Source: Liolophura sinensis
Taxonomy: Eukaryota > Mollusca > Polyplacophora > Chitonida > Chitonidae
Reading direction: 5' to 3'
Assembly: GCF_032854445.1 (NCBI RefSeq)
Contig: NC_088301.1
Coordinates: 22,439,808-22,503,807, forward strand
Length of the DNA stretch: 64,000 nucleotides
Shown here in pieces: positions 1-12,990 of this stretch; positions within the stretch are counted from its first letter, which is position 1; every line of letters starts with the position of its first letter. The notes beneath the pieces were generated by a model that made no database searches, was not told where the DNA came from, and saw only the letters and a list, made by a program, of their open reading frames with translations. Position numbers and translations under genes: made by a program.

Positions 1-265
1 ATGTGCATACACTTGAACTTTATTTTTGCGTACGCTTTCAAGCTAAATTTTCGGGTAGTGTATGAATATACAGTCTCACGGAGGGCTAACTTCAGAAATA
101 TGGCCATTGGCCGAGTTTACGAAGATATTTTTTGACATGTCAAAATTTAAAATATCATTCTAATACATGTATTCTATACTAATGATGTCACGATAAAAAG
201 TCTTGATTGATTTCCCTGTCACATGTTGGGGCGAGATCTTGTGGCATCCTATCATCCTCTATAAG

Positions 266-327
266 TCAGCCGTCCTATAAGTGAAATATTCTTGAGCACG
301 GCGTAAAACAACAATCAAAAAAAAAAT
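266..327 (+). mobile_element. SINE family A, 3' end only
   Basis: Tail CTATAAGTGAAATATTCTTG and GGCGTAAAAC with poly(A). Confidence 0.85.
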
Positions 328-616
328 CTATATTAGCCCAGGGACCATTTCCCATTTCCCCCACGCTATACAAATGGGCTATCCGTCGATCCAATATATA
401 TACTGAAGATCTACCCCTTACATGTTGTCTGAGGGTGTGTCTAAATTCAGGGGTGATTTCTGTACCGAACACTAGCTGGTAATGAATGCAGCATCCATGT
501 CTCACGTTTCCAGGTTTTTCGCGCGTGAACACACAACTTCAGTTTGACCAGTGAAACGTACAATAGACAAGAACGTACGCTGGTATACCCAGAGGTCTTA
601 CTTGCACCTGACTCAC

Positions 617-703
617 CAAATCTCGCTTTTCTACAAGGCACGAAGTTTTCATAGAAAAGATCATCACAAATATGCTCCATGCGCAGTCTTTTTCTTTGAC
701 CTC
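617..703 (-). other. Possible coding exon, unassigned
   Basis: The 87-bp interval has an acceptor-like left edge (CGTACTTCCTCAG) and a strong donor (TTTG|GTGAGT). Two of its three frames are open. One reads GQRKRLRMEHICDDLFYENF onward with two Cys. No family is recognised and no partner exon is seen, so this is only a candidate. Confidence 0.2.
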
Positions 704-1496
704 CTGAGGAAGTACGGTATAAGGTCATGATTAATACAAGGGTAATCAGTAACAGAGCAATTTTCTTCCAGCACCAGTGGCTACAAGTATGACGTCATCA
801 ATCCATACGTATGCTATCGAATACCCTCTTCACAGGTGTTTATTGTGGAAAAGCAGACGTTATAACAGTGCTCACGAATTAGTGACGTCATCATTGAAGC
901 CACTGGAAACAGTTCCCTATAACCAGTGCTGCATTAATTCCTAACTGCCTCAAGGACTCAAAAAGACCTCATTCCTATGACAGGCGCAGCGCTTTCTATA
1001 ATTCTGATTTTCTTACAGAGTACGATGTACCGGTTTGGTTACTATGGTAACCCGTGCCACATCTCTTCTTTCCCACCTCCATGTTGGAGATCGCACGCAC
1101 ACATCATCGAGATGGCCAGCTTGTGGGATGTTTTTCATATATTTTTTGCTAAGCAAAATATACATAATACTCAGCCAATTTGGTGCGTTATAACCGAAAT
1201 GAGTCTTAACGCTTGTAAAGTTGTGATATAAACTGCTTCTTAAGTATTTTAATTCATTCCGGTACAATGATTGCCTTTGCGTGATTGTCTCCATATGTAT
1301 TTAATATTTTCACAGGTATAATACTACATATCTATTGCTCAAGTCTTTAAGCTTCGAGCGCTGTTATTCATAATGTTCTTTGTTTTAATAAAAATTTTGA
1401 AACATGACATTCTCACGGCTTGTGTATTTCTTACACATGATGTTGGAAAATATACTTTCGTTCAGGACATGGTAAGTAATCAAGTCAAGTCACGGA

Positions 1497-1741
1497 AATA
1501 TTTATTTGTTTATTTATTTGATTGGTGTTTTGCGCCTGTTTCAAGAATATTTCACTTATGCGATGGCGGCCCGCATTCTGGTGAGCGGAAACCGGACAGA
1601 GCCCGGGGGAAACCCACGACCAGGTTTCTAGGAGACCTTCCTACGTAAGATTGGAGAGGAAGCCAGTATGAGTTTGACTTGAACGACCGCATTGGTGGGA
1701 GGCTGGCGCGCTAAGCCCCTTGGCCACGGGACCCCCACCAT
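1497..1741 (-). mobile_element. SINE family A, nearly complete
   Basis: The reverse complement of tail, core and a shortened head can be followed to the CCACGGGACCCC end. Confidence 0.88.
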
Positions 1742-3993
1742 GGAAATAATCTTTAATTTAAATACATCAATCAGGGATTCCGACTGAGAAGTTAATTAAC
1801 CATTATAATTCGATCTTCCCTTGAGATTGAAAACCACCCACGTCTATGCCAGTTAAGAAACGTTAAATTACAAAAACGTAGTCCGAATGAATCCAAGCAT
1901 TTCTTTTCAAAGCCTCTATTCTGGAAAGCCAGCAGTAACTTCATACTTCTGCAGCAAGCCAAGCGTTCTAGTATCCAGTGTTTGAAATATATATGTATAC
2001 TATTAGACGAAAAGATATACTGAATGTATATTTATTTCAATGTTGAAAGAAAAAGAACACTCATTAAATTAAAATCAGCGTTTGTAAAAAAAATCATTGA
2101 ATGTACATATATTTTCATCACTGAATGAGAAAAAATTCATTCCGTGATACCAAATTTCTAATTGATAATGATTGGCTGCCTCAGTCAAATACCAGCCAAT
2201 AGAAAACGTCACTGGACAGCGCAGGTGCAGCTTGGGTCCCTAATTCTACATGTATCAGTGCACCTACTTATTTGACATTAAATGTAGAACATCTCGAGAT
2301 TTTGAGTTGTACCCCAACTCCTTCCTTGAATGATCAGGCACAAGAAAATATGAACGGGTAACAGGAGCCTACACGCCATGCGTGATGTCACTCTTTGATA
2401 TATAGGCCTATCTTCGCCTTAACCCTCGTTTTATTTTTTAACTGAATGAATCTTCGCTACACACAACTATGGGAAGCATATTGAAGCTAAGAAATCATCA
2501 AAATTTCACGTAGAACAAGTCATCTTTTATTAGAACCTAAATTAACGTGTGTGTCATGCGTGTATGAGGGAAACGAGGCTGGTCACTAGTTTTGAAGTTT
2601 TTAACTATATATAGCCAGTGGAGTTTTGTGGAGTTTGGTCATCGTGTGCCGTACGCCTGAGGGGCGTTAGTTACATGTACTTCGAGAAATCGTTTTTAAA
2701 GCTTGCTTTACGAATAAACTTTACCGTAGCTCAAAGGCCAGTAAGCCCTTCATTCGTAGAGCTCGGGCTCACTATCATTTGATTCCAGCTGGTAAAGGAT
2801 CTGGTACGGTAAGGTGGAGAATCGGCCTCAGAGAGGTACGATAAGAAAGTGTAAATTTCAAAATCCCAGCACAATTCTGTAAATTTCGGAATAAGAAATA
2901 TAAAACTTGGTCGAAGCGCTCATGAAAGTTATAATGTCATAAAAGAGATGGTTGCTTGGTAATAACCCTCGAAAAATGCATTCAAAAATGCAAACTTTTC
3001 ATTCAAACCAGGCAGTGTTTTCTTAATTTACAGTATGAAGATCAACGTTAACCAGAAAAAATATTTTTTACTTCATATGTGTATTTCTACGTCAAAGGTT
3101 CGTTTTGGTTAACGCTTGTTCTCATATGTAAAACATAGACTTTATAATGTGATGAGTTTTTTCATATTCAAACAAGTTTAAAATCTGTATTTCTGCCTTG
3201 GTCTGTCAGGCATTCTCCGCAGTACAGTAGGCTAGCGAAGGGGAAGAATTCGAATCTTTCTGGCTCTTGTTTTCTTCTTTGGAAACACACTTTTGTGTGA
3301 GTAAAGACAAAGGCCATCTTGCATTAAATAAGTGTTATTATGAATTACGATGAATAAACTATAGGATTACGTAGCATTTGGGCAACTATAGCGACGTCAT
3401 ACGTGAATCATGGTGGATAGCACGTGGTCCTACAGCTGTAATTAGCATTAACATGTTATGCGTAGCGGGAGTATAAGTATAACCAAGTTACATTTGTTAT
3501 ATATTCATTTAATTGACTGGTGCATAACTGTGTGCTCAAGAATTTTTCAGAAAGCTACACTCGTGGTGATTTTCATAACTCTACAGTGTCTAATGTAAAA
3601 AAAGAAGATATTTCAGTGACTAGAGGAGGCTACAATTTTTCGATTTTATGCTTCAGGGCAGGTTTGGAGCTTTAAAAGCCGCATGCTTGTCGTATAACAG
3701 AGAGTAAAAGAAGAGTAAAACAGAACCGAAAAAAGATGTAGCTTTACGAGTCAGCAGCTGTCACTCACAGCTATAGTCAGTTTTGCTACTTGAAGTGCAC
3801 AGTTTCTTGCACTGGGGCCGATTCACGCCTTACAATACCAGGTCCTTTCACTGACCTTTACAACTCGAGCATGTCCATATACATGCATTTGGAATACACT
3901 GATTATCCTTATAATCCGATCAACGATCATCGATCAACCATCTTTTAACAGTAATCCAGCCGATGAATCGAACAAGTCGAACCTACATCCGCC

Positions 3994-4031
3994 ATGTTTG
4001 GACTTCGAACTTTCACCAAGTTCCGACAAGG
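3994..4031 (+). other. Possible first coding exon, unassigned
   Basis: ATG TTT GGA CTT CGA ... CGA CAA G is followed by a good donor GTATGT. It would encode MFGLRTFTKFRQ, a basic start that could be a mitochondrial presequence. No downstream exon was found, and an overlapping minus-strand frame (4119-3934, 61 aa) is equally unsupported. Confidence 0.15.
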
Positions 4032-4306
4032 TATGTTCTGGCGCTTTGAATATTTCTTCCCACGGAAGTTTTCGTTGAGAATTTGTTTTTCTACTTCTGG
4101 GTATTTTTTCCCGATTCAAATATCAGTTTACTCTGCCCAATGGATTTCGTGTCCAACAGTCCATGCCTTTCAAACAGCTAGCTCGTACTTTGTCAGAACA
4201 TCTTATATCAATATCATTGATGTACGATATTTATTCCATAGGAGCTTAACATGCAAGAATATGCAAGAAATTTAACACTTATACGACTATTGCCCAGTTT
4301 ACTGCT

Positions 4307-4380
4307 TCGCCACGATATGGCTGGAACATTGCCGACGTGGCGTTAAGCCATTAAGCCATAATCGTTCGTTCGTTCACAGC
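4307..4380. mobile_element. GCCACGATATGGCTG/TTAAGCCAT element fragment
   Basis: CGCCACGATATGGCTGGAAC, TGCCGACGTGGCGTTAAGCC and (GTTC)n. Related pieces lie at 16620-16680 and inside the 76-bp array. Confidence 0.7.
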
Positions 4381-5789
4381 AGTTTACTGGTTTTGATACA
4401 GATAATGACTGATGACTCGGAATGACTGATGTAAACCACCTCCCCTCTCCCGCTACTGAATAAATCCCCTGATTTACAGCCGCGACATATCTAGCGAGAG
4501 CTGGATTCGAGCCCACGACCTCACTGAAGAGGGACCGAGCATGAAGTTTCCAACTATATACAGCCTGTGGTCTTCAAATGAAGAAAACGTGAAATCTGAT
4601 GACTGCTATAACCTTGCATTCCAAGCAACCAGTAGCGCTAATCCCCTAAGGAACATACACTTAAATCAGGGCTGTCACAGGTACATGCAATATAGAAACG
4701 ACAATCCTGAACAGTGTCAGATTGAAATGGCAAGTATTTTTGGCACGGAATTCAATTTGACCAACGAACATTTTGTGAAGTTACGCCAAACATCCAGCCA
4801 AAACTCATTGTATGATGCCAATAATCGGTTTCTACGGCTAATCACTGCCCCAATCTGCAGTGATTAGTGAGGTGGCCGAAGGGTTAGAGAGTTCGCTGGG
4901 AAAGAAATGTTGTGTTGTCATAACATGTAACATGCCCACAATAACATTGAAACAAGGCAAAGGGATAGCCGCTCAAATGTGGACTAGCGGGAGGGTGTGA
5001 TTGAGATTCGAAATGATTGGACGCTTTCACGGAGTCACGCGTAAACTATTTAGTCTATTATCCTTATAGGCTTGGGGTACGAGTCACGAGACATGGCGTT
5101 TACCACGGAGTAGTATATATTCAACATTTGCAGATCATTGACAGTTACCGATCAGGTCAAAAGGAAATGGTTACGGCCGGTTAAATCTGTCTCCACCCCG
5201 CTCCCCCAAATAACTAAGGTTATATTATTTGTTGCCCTTTGTTTTAAGGATGTGCTCGTATTGAACAAAAGTTTGCCATATTGAGTTGACTATAAAACTG
5301 CCCACGTGATTCAGTGACCTCACATCACGCAAATCTCCAGAATTTGCGTGTAGCACTTACAAACTTCGGCATATTTTTGGCCTTTTCCTTTGCACACTCC
5401 CAACCTTTGCGTGACTATGGAAACCAATCAATTCTCGATCGCCAGCAGAAATTATTCCCACGGCGACGTAATGTGGGACAACAGCTGGGCAAACTCTCAT
5501 CTCCATCAAAAGAATTCAGGAAAATGGTTCTGAGGTAAAGATGCGAACTGAATTGACAGGATTGGTGGTCTGAAGAAGAGCAGCGTTCTTATATCCATGG
5601 CGGGAATTTGTTCGTGCTCGGAGCTCGCGGCGACTTTATCTGATAATACAACTGAATCAGTATAGAATTTCAATACGACAAAACGAATTTAGCAGTGGAA
5701 AGTGAATAACTAATGAACGGATGGAATGTGGATTGCGGATTGGCGCATGTACCTGTAAGGAACGAACAGGATGCTATAATACCCGGGGA

Positions 5790-7045
5790 ATGAGCACGAT
5801 GTAAGGAATGTAAGCATGTAAGGAATGGACACGGTGTCAGCATGTAAAGAATGAACACGATGTTAGCATGCGAGGAATGAACACGATGTCAGCATTTAAA
5901 GAATGGACACGATGTCAGCATGTAAAGAATGAACACGATGTTAGCATGTAAAGAATGAACAAGATGTTAGCATGTAAGGAATGAACACGGCGTTAGCATG
6001 TGAGGGATGAACACGATGTCAGCATGTAAGGAATGAACAACATGATGTTAGCATATAAGGAATGAACAACATGATGTTAGCATGTAAGGAATGAACACGG
6101 CGTTAGCATGTGAGGAATGAACACGATGTTAGCATGTAAGGAATGATCACGATGTTAGCATGTAAGAAATAGACATGATGTTAGCATGTAAGGAATGAAC
6201 ACGTTTTTAGCATGTAAGGAATGAACACGATGTCAGCATGTAAAGAACGAACACAGTGTTAGCATGTAAGGAATGGACACGATGTTAGCATGTAAGAAAT
6301 AGACATGATGTTAGCATGTAGGGAATGAACACGACGTTAGCATGTGAGGAATGAACACGGTGTTAGCATGTAAGAAATGAACACCATGTTAGCATGTAAG
6401 GAATAGACACGATGTTAGCATGTAAGGAATGAACACGATGTTAGCATGTAAGGAATGAACACGATGTTAACATGTAAAGAAAGAACACGATGTTAGCATG
6501 TAAGGAATGAGCACGATGTTAGCATGTATGGAATGGACAAGATGTTAGCGTATGGGAACGAACACGATGTTAGCATGTAAGGAATGAACACGATGTTAGC
6601 ATGTAAAGAATGAACACGATGTTAGCATGTAAGGAATGGACACGATGTTAGCATGTGAGGAACGAATACGATGTTAGCATGTAAGGAATGAACACGATGT
6701 TAGGGTGTAAAGAACGAACACGATGTTAGCGTGTAAGGAATGAGCAGGATGTTAACATGTAAGAAATAAACAAGATGTTGACCTGTAGGGAATGAACACG
6801 ATGTTAGCATGTAAGGAATAAACAGGTCGTCAAGACATAAGGAATAAACACGATGTTCGCATGTAAGGAATGAATACGATGTTAACATGTAAGGAATGGA
6901 CGCGATGTTAGCATGTAAGGAATAAACACGATGTTAGCATGTAAGGAATGAATATGATGTTAGCATGTAAGACATGAACACGATGCTAGCATGTAAGGAA
7001 TGAACACGGTGTTATCATGTAAGGAAGGAACATGTTAACACGCAA
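5790..7045. repeat. 26-bp minisatellite, about 48 units
   Basis: The unit GTTAGCATGTAAGGAATGAACACGAT repeats about 48 times with point changes (ACACGATG, AACATGATG and GACATGATG variants) and a few 3-bp insertions. Units start at, for example, 6421 and 6447, 26 bp apart. The unit carries ATGTAA and AATGA, so no long frame crosses it in that phase. Confidence 0.95.
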
Positions 7046-7288
7046 AGAACCAACAAAAGTTATCAACCAGATAAGGAATCGACACTTTACACTGAAGTTT
7101 ACATAGATGAAACAGTCGAAGCAGTCGAAACAGTCCGCAACCTGCGCTTGGCGTAATTCCCTGTTGATGACAAGATACAGTGAAGAGATACTTCACCATG
7201 GTAAATTATGCGCTGGAGGCAGCGTTGGAACAGCTTTGTGAAACGGGTCCCTGAACTATGAGGACTATTAGAGACATTACATTGGATA

Positions 7289-7735
7289 ATGGGAAGTTCT
7301 GTTCTGAGGAAGACGACCGACGTGATTAGCACCAGTGGAGAAGGGGCGACGGCTTCAAGACAACCAGACCTGCTGAGGTCAGGCGAGGTCGGGAACGGGG
7401 AGGGTGCAGGGTTGCTAAGTCGAGATCTCCGGGGGACACGATGCAGTCTGATGCCCGCGGGCTACCCACCTCACACGTACCTAACCCGACCAGTTCAGCT
7501 TCTGTAGCAGACGCATGAGCACCCAGGCGTGTTCGAGGACGGAAGGAACCAACCGATTTCCTCCCCAATAAAGCCACTCCACAATCACTTCTCTCGGTTC
7601 GAAGGTTTCCCATTCCCAGACGGCCGTGCTGAGACGGCTCTCCTTGTTTACAGCTTCAATCAAGCGCTATTCTCAGATTATCACTGCTCGGACCAGGCTT
7701 CCTCCCAGGGCAGTCGGCACTACAAGGTAATAATT
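7289..7735. other. GC-richer, ORF-dense segment, gene not established
   Basis: This segment is clearly richer in G+C and CpG than its surroundings and is open in several frames on both strands (plus 7289-7507 and 7529-7840; minus 7613-7326). A possible acceptor (TTGTTTACAG, about 7651) and a donor (CACTACAAG|GTAATA) lie inside. No motif is recognised. It could be a promoter island, a lone exon or a decayed insertion. Confidence 0.25.
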
Positions 7736-8689
7736 TGGAATATATTACAGGAAATAAAAGAAGGCTATATTGGTGATACTACACGCACATTTATGGAGCT
7801 CAGACACATTGTTACGGTGACCAGCAGGCGCGCAGACTGATTGATCGGAGGATTGATGGCGGATTATATGGCGACTACAATACCATGAATGCTGCAGAAC
7901 TTACTAAGCCGTATACATGGCACAATTAATTTTGCGCATGCGCTCGGAAACCAAGTTTATCACTGCATGGCTGAAATTAGGAGATAGCGTCAATCTGCTT
8001 GGATTCACTATTGGTCATTGTGTGTAATAGTGTAACTAAAAAAAACAAAAAAAAAACAAGCACAAACGTTAACCATATTGCAGGAGTCAAACTCTTCAAA
8101 AGCCATCAACAAAAATGTAGTTTAGCATCTTGCGAAATTCCAATGTTATTTTAACTTTGCCTATATATAGGCCTACTCACAATGGGTGACACTTGTGGTA
8201 AATACAATCTTATTATTAAAATGGTGCATTGGGATTATGTGACGACAACCGGGATCGAACCATTAACATGGTACTATGTGGGGTAGGCTCATGTGATGCA
8301 AAGTGGGATCGAACTCGTGCCATGGGCAGATTGACAGACCCAGTCTGACGGACTGATCGAGGATGACTATAAAGGGAGGCGTCAACTGGTCATCTATCTT
8401 GTCCACAAGACTCCGAGACTTGCAACTGCCTAGCTGGATCAACACAGACAAAAACCAATACCGGATCTACAAAATCAATTTGTTCGGATCGCCATAGAGG
8501 GCTTTCACTTCAGCTTGCAAACAAATTATCATTTTTCTTTGATGGATTCGCCGACTTTCCTGTCACAATTCCCATTTTTACGAGGCTTCCAGTCCTTGCA
8601 TGAAAGTAATCACCGCATACGCGTATTTGCATCTATCGGTGTAGATCACATCCTGGTCATACAAGTCGCAGTCCTTTGCTGGGTTTGCT

Positions 8690-8850
8690 GGGTTTGCTGT
8701 GGCTTTAAGCCAGGAGCTTTGTCAGGTACCTGGCAAAGAGCGCTGGTGTTGGCCCACTCTGAATTCTTCCACCCCTAAACCCCATCGTTGTTGTGTAAGT
8801 GAAACAGTACGGCGTCGATCTGAATTAATTTGACTGTTATTTAAAGGGAT
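8690..8850 (+). mobile_element. Diverged SINE 3' part (family A variant)
   Basis: GGCTTTAAGCCAGGAGCTTT and TTCCACCCCTAAACCCCATC, then GTGTAAGTGAAACAGTACGG, are a variant core with the same tail. Confidence 0.6.
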
Positions 8851-9429
8851 AATTGTGGACAGCAAAAAAAGTGCTACAATTTTAAAGGAAAACTACACAT
8901 GGTTAAGACTTTCAAATGACTAGCGACCTTGAGGGGACAATCGAATTCAGTTTTATCTGTGGTTAGTGTTTCCGTTCTACTCGCCTTCTCGATCAAAGGC
9001 TATATTTAGAAACATGGCCGAGGATTGACTTATTTTGACTGATTTATCTCCCCTTGTACCACAACTTGTTGCGTAGACATGAAGCGTTCAATTAACTTCC
9101 AATGTCACACACGGCGTGTGTTACATGTAGAAAATAAGCTTGCTCTATCTTTAATACCTTCAGTTTTGTTATACAGATCTTTGGGAATTACGAAAATTTT
9201 ATAAAACATTGTTGACAGAGATGTAAATCGTACGCATTTCAACTGTATACTGCCTCAGTTGCATGTTATATCGTCTGGCGGACAGTTCAAATATGGACCT
9301 AGGGCGTTTAGATATGGAGTCAAATGCAACTCATTTTTGTATTTAGTTCCCAAAATCTGAATTTCTTTCATTCCTATTTTCATATGATACACGTCTGGGG
9401 TAAATTGTGCTGTGTAGAAGGCTGGCTTA

Positions 9430-10215
9430 GGTCATAATTGATCTAACTTTCAATCTGGTTCACTGATCCAATGTATCCCATCTGATTGATTGACTGAAAT
9501 GTTTTCCACCCAGACAGTTGACCAAAATGTATCCCTTCTGGTTGATTGACTGAAATGTTTGTTCTCTGCATGGTTCATTGATCCAACTATATCCTATCTG
9601 CAATGTTGGGTGATCCTACTCCTAGAACATTCACTTCTTGGGTGACCCAAATGTATCACATCTGGAAGGGTGGGTGTCCTGGTTGTTTGAATGTGTTCCA
9701 CCTGAAAGGTTTCTTCACCTAACTGCATCCTGTCTGGAATGTTACAGGACCTAACTGTATGGAATATCCCACCTAGCAGGTTAATTAGTTGGTATCGGTA
9801 TTTCAAATGGAAAGTTGAATGCCCCAAGTTGAAAGACTATTCACCCTACAGTATTCCAAGTGAATATTTGGTTCACCATACGGTACCTAATGTGAATGTT
9901 AGATTCATCCTCTAGGGTACCATGTCAATGTTTGGTTCACCCTATAGCATACCAGGTGAATGTTTGGTTCATATTATAATGTTTGGTTCACCCTATGGTA
10001 TTCCATGTGGATGTTTAGTTCATTCCATAGTATACCATGTGAATGTTTGGTTCATCCCATGGTATACCATGTGCATGTTTAGTTCATCCTATAGTATTTG
10101 GTTCACTCTATAGTATTCCATGTGAATGTTTGATTCATTCCATAGTATACCATCTGAATGTTTGACTCACCCTATTAGTATTCCATGTGAATGTTTGGTT
10201 CACTCTATTTGATTG
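9430..10215. repeat. Degenerate minisatellite, ~32-35 bp unit
   Basis: The whole stretch is built from diverged units of the form AATGTTTGGTTCACCCTAT plus AGTATACCATGTG. The left part (9430-9780) is more decayed, with longer irregular spacing; the right part (9850-10215) is clearer. A short open frame at 9922-10113 is a by-product. Confidence 0.85.
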
Positions 10216-10314
10216 TTTTGTAAAGCCACTCTAGTTTTCACTTATATGATGGCAGTCAGCGTAATAGATACAGGTAAATGGACTACTTGAGGAACCCATC
10301 TTATTGGTTGTTCA

Positions 10315-10745
10315 TTTACATGCAGCTGCATCTCATCTGGATAGGTAAGCTGACCTAGAACACTCAATCATCTCTATGGCTGTCAGACTTACCCAGCTTC
10401 ATCTCATCTGAATAGGTAAGTTGACCAAGAACACTCAGTCGGACTTACCCAGCTTCATCTCATCTGGATAGGTAAGCTGACCTAGAACACTGTCAGACTT
10501 ACCCAGCTTCATCTCATCTGGATAGGTAAGCTGACCTAGAACACTCAATCATCTCTATGGCTGTCAGACTTACCCAGCTTCATCTCATCCAGATAGGTAA
10601 GCTGACCTAGAACACTCAATCATCTCTATGGCTGTCGGACTTACCCAGCTTCATCTAATCTGGATAGGTAAGCTGACCTAGAACACTCAGTCAGACTTAC
10701 CCAGCTTCATCTCATCTGGATAGGTAAGCTGACCTAGAACACTGG
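10315..10745. repeat. Tandem array, ~55/71-bp units
   Basis: The module GACTTACCCAGCTTCATCTC + ATCTGGATAGGTAAGCTGACC + TAGAACACTC occurs about six times. Some units carry an extra AATCATCTCTATGGCTGT and some lack it. The unit holds an imperfect palindrome (CTTACCCAGCT against GGATAGGTAAGCT). Confidence 0.9.
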
Positions 10746-11355
10746 ATAATACTCTTTGATAGTCCAGGCATCAATGCACATACTTTCTCTTTCACTTTAT
10801 ATAATCAACAGATGCTTAAAGGAGAAGAAAACTTAAAAACATGACACTATAGGCCGAAAAGAGCACATCTTTTTTTCTTTCTGGTGGTGCCTGCTGCATA
10901 ATTTTGCCATACACCTAAAGCCTTAAAACGGCAAAGCTTGCATAAATCGCCGAGTCCATGGCATCCTCCATCTTTAACACCCTGTAACTTATGCTGGGGG
11001 TGTGTTACCTCTCAGCCAACGAGTCGTTAAAACTGCCGGTTTGTTGGTATAAACTCAGAACCTACGTCCAACATTCCGGTTTCCTGATCGTCAAGCGAAA
11101 AACAAACTGTAAAAATGTTTTATTAATTAAAAAACCAAACAGAAAAAAAAAAAACAAAACCAAAGTAAAAATAATATGATTGGCTAACAGAGATAAATTT
11201 CACAACAATGCTCAACAAATTATTTGCATTTTAGTAACAAAAACATTGACCTTTAAATGTCTGTATGATAGTGAATGTGGACTAAGCACAGTGAACAAAG
11301 CACTAAGGGTACTGAAACACTGTGAGGGACTGAAACCTAACACCTCTAAAGATAC

Positions 11356-11550
11356 CTTCTTTAGCTTTTGAGAAACCTTCACTCAGTTTTTGATAAACCT
11401 CAAGCTTCTCAGAATACTCCTGAGCTTCTGAGAATCATTTTCCAGCTTTTGATGCAATTTCTGACAGCTTGCAGAAACCTTCAGCTTTTGAGAAACCTTG
11501 TTCAGCTTTGAAAAAACTTTTTCCAGCCTTGAAAAAACTTCTATTAGCTA
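11356..11550. repeat. Degenerate ~25-bp tandem array (CTTCAGCTTTTGAGAAAC)
   Basis: About eight diverged copies of a CAGCTTTTGAGAAACCTT motif lie in a row. A short copy number and much substitution suggest age. Confidence 0.75.
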
Positions 11551-11999
11551 AGAACAGTTTTGTTGTTTCACATAATCTACATGTGTATTCAGCACTGTAG
11601 AAACTACTCAGCAAGAAAGAAACCAGTAGGACTCACTTTCAAAAATGTTGATAAATTCAATATTAACCTTTTTTTCGAAATGCGTATAGCTGTGTTGTAA
11701 TATAATATGGCAATGTGATTCATCAGACAGACAGCATACAGAGTTTCATGAAAGTCTATGGGACAAACAGAGACAGCAAATCTAGTTGAAATGGTGTGGT
11801 ATGAGAGGAAACTTAAGCATACATCAAAACAAAAATTTAGTCAGACCTTGAACTCAGGGTGTTGCATCCCTCCACCCCTACCGCTATTTGTATGCGTCAA
11901 GGTTATGACATCTTCCAAACTACCACACGAAAAGCCATCTCCCCATGAGTCAACATTGCTGTACATCCAAGAAATGGTACAATTTTTTTACAAGGTTTC

Positions 12000-12115
12000 A
12001 CCATGTACTTATTGGATTTTTGTTGACCGCCATACTCAAGAATTGTTCACTTATACAGGTACTATTGTGGTCAGTTTTATGAGTGGGGGAAACTGGAGAA
12101 AACCAATGACCTTTG
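12000..12115 (-). mobile_element. Diverged SINE fragment
   Basis: TGTTGACCGCCATACTCAAG and TTCACTTATAC and GTGGTCAGTTTTATG match the tail and core in reverse. This explains the middle of an otherwise long plus-strand frame (11758-12261). Confidence 0.7.
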
Positions 12116-12204
12116 GCAAGTTACTGACAACTTTTCCCAACAATGTGATGTACATACATGTATACATGTATGCACAATATATTGGTGAAAGACAAATGGT
12201 CTTG

Positions 12205-12292
12205 AACGAATTCTGCCCAAGGCCGGATTTGAACCAGCGCACTGTGTTTCTCCACGACTGAAAGGGGAGCACCTTTGACCATTATACCATAG
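12205..12292 (-). other. tRNA-like sequence (SINE head or tRNA relic)
   Basis: On the minus strand GGTATAATGGTCAAAGG (A-box-like) is followed 40 bp later by GCTGGTTCAAATCCGGCC, an exact T-arm/B-box form. No clean acceptor stem or anticodon arm is seen, so a functional tRNA is unlikely. Confidence 0.5.
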
Positions 12293-12689
12293 CCTGCTCC
12301 ATTAGGTACATAATACTATGGTTGATACATATTTATACATGCTTCCTGACATCCCCTATCTTGTACATGGAAGTGTTACTGATGGTGACAACAAAGATGA
12401 TATAACTTCAGACAGATATCCACAAGTGACTGATCCATGTAAACCCTATAAAGTAGTAGTTTTCGTTTTTTTTTTTTCATACAGGTGAGGAAGACAAGAT
12501 AAATATGTTTAACTAGTAAACAGACTAAAACTGGACATTGGTGATGAATAAAGTTTAAACAAAAATTGTGGCTCTCCCAACAAACACAGTAAATACAGCT
12601 TTACAGCAAATAAGATGATGGGGATTTCAGACTGCACATGTATGTCAGCCCAATGATCTCGGAATTCTGTGTTTAATGACTAAGCCATG

Positions 12690-12990
12690 TATCTCTGGCA
12701 TATTGGGACACCTTCATATTCACTGGTGAATGGGAATCCTGATATACATATAGGATATTCAGTCTGGCAGTCATATTCATCAATTTGTTCCATGTTCTGT
12801 AGAGGTCAGGGAAAATCCACTTGATATCACAGGATATCCACATGTTTGCTGTTATATTGGGGTCACAGGATATCCACATGTTCACTATTCTGTGGGGGGT
12901 TACGGGACATACACATGTTCACTGATCTGTGAGGGGTCACAGAATGCCACATGTCCACTATTCTGGCCAAGTTACAGGACATTTACTTGC
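12690..12990. repeat. Degenerate tandem repeat beside the 106-bp array
   Basis: Loose units of about 50 bp share the words ACAGGATATCCACATG and TTCACTRTTCTG. They look like old, shortened relatives of the 3'-flank part of the 106-bp unit, i.e. an eroded array edge. Confidence 0.7.

Larger units (their letters stand above)
1..5690. other. Gene-poor stretch
   Basis: Apart from the SINE copies at 266 and 1497, the 4.3-kb fragment and two weak exon candidates, I see no coding signal. All open frames are short (108 codons at most, 4541-4867, no recognised family). Confidence 0.5.
7050..9430. other. No firm gene; GC-richer patch and diverged SINE
   Basis: Holds the 7.3-7.7 kb ORF-dense patch and the 8.7-kb SINE. 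Between 8240 and 8330 GGGATCGAAC occurs twice, like reverse tRNA B boxes, but no tRNA fold is complete. The rest looks like unique AT-rich sequence. Confidence 0.5.

Noticed and set aside
4541-4867. 108-codon plus-strand frame
   Set aside because: No family, no splice context, composition like the surrounding non-coding DNA.
5790-7045. CRISPR-like array
   Set aside because: The repeat is contiguous 26-bp units with no unique spacers, in animal DNA.
8240-8330. Possible minus-strand tRNA (GGTTCGATCCCGG)
   Set aside because: No matching 5' acceptor strand or D arm; the B-box-like word is repeated 56 bp away, suggesting a tRNA-derived repeat relic.
11758-12261. 167-codon plus-strand frame
   Set aside because: Its middle is a reversed SINE fragment and its end is a tRNA-like element; no protein family and no splice support.
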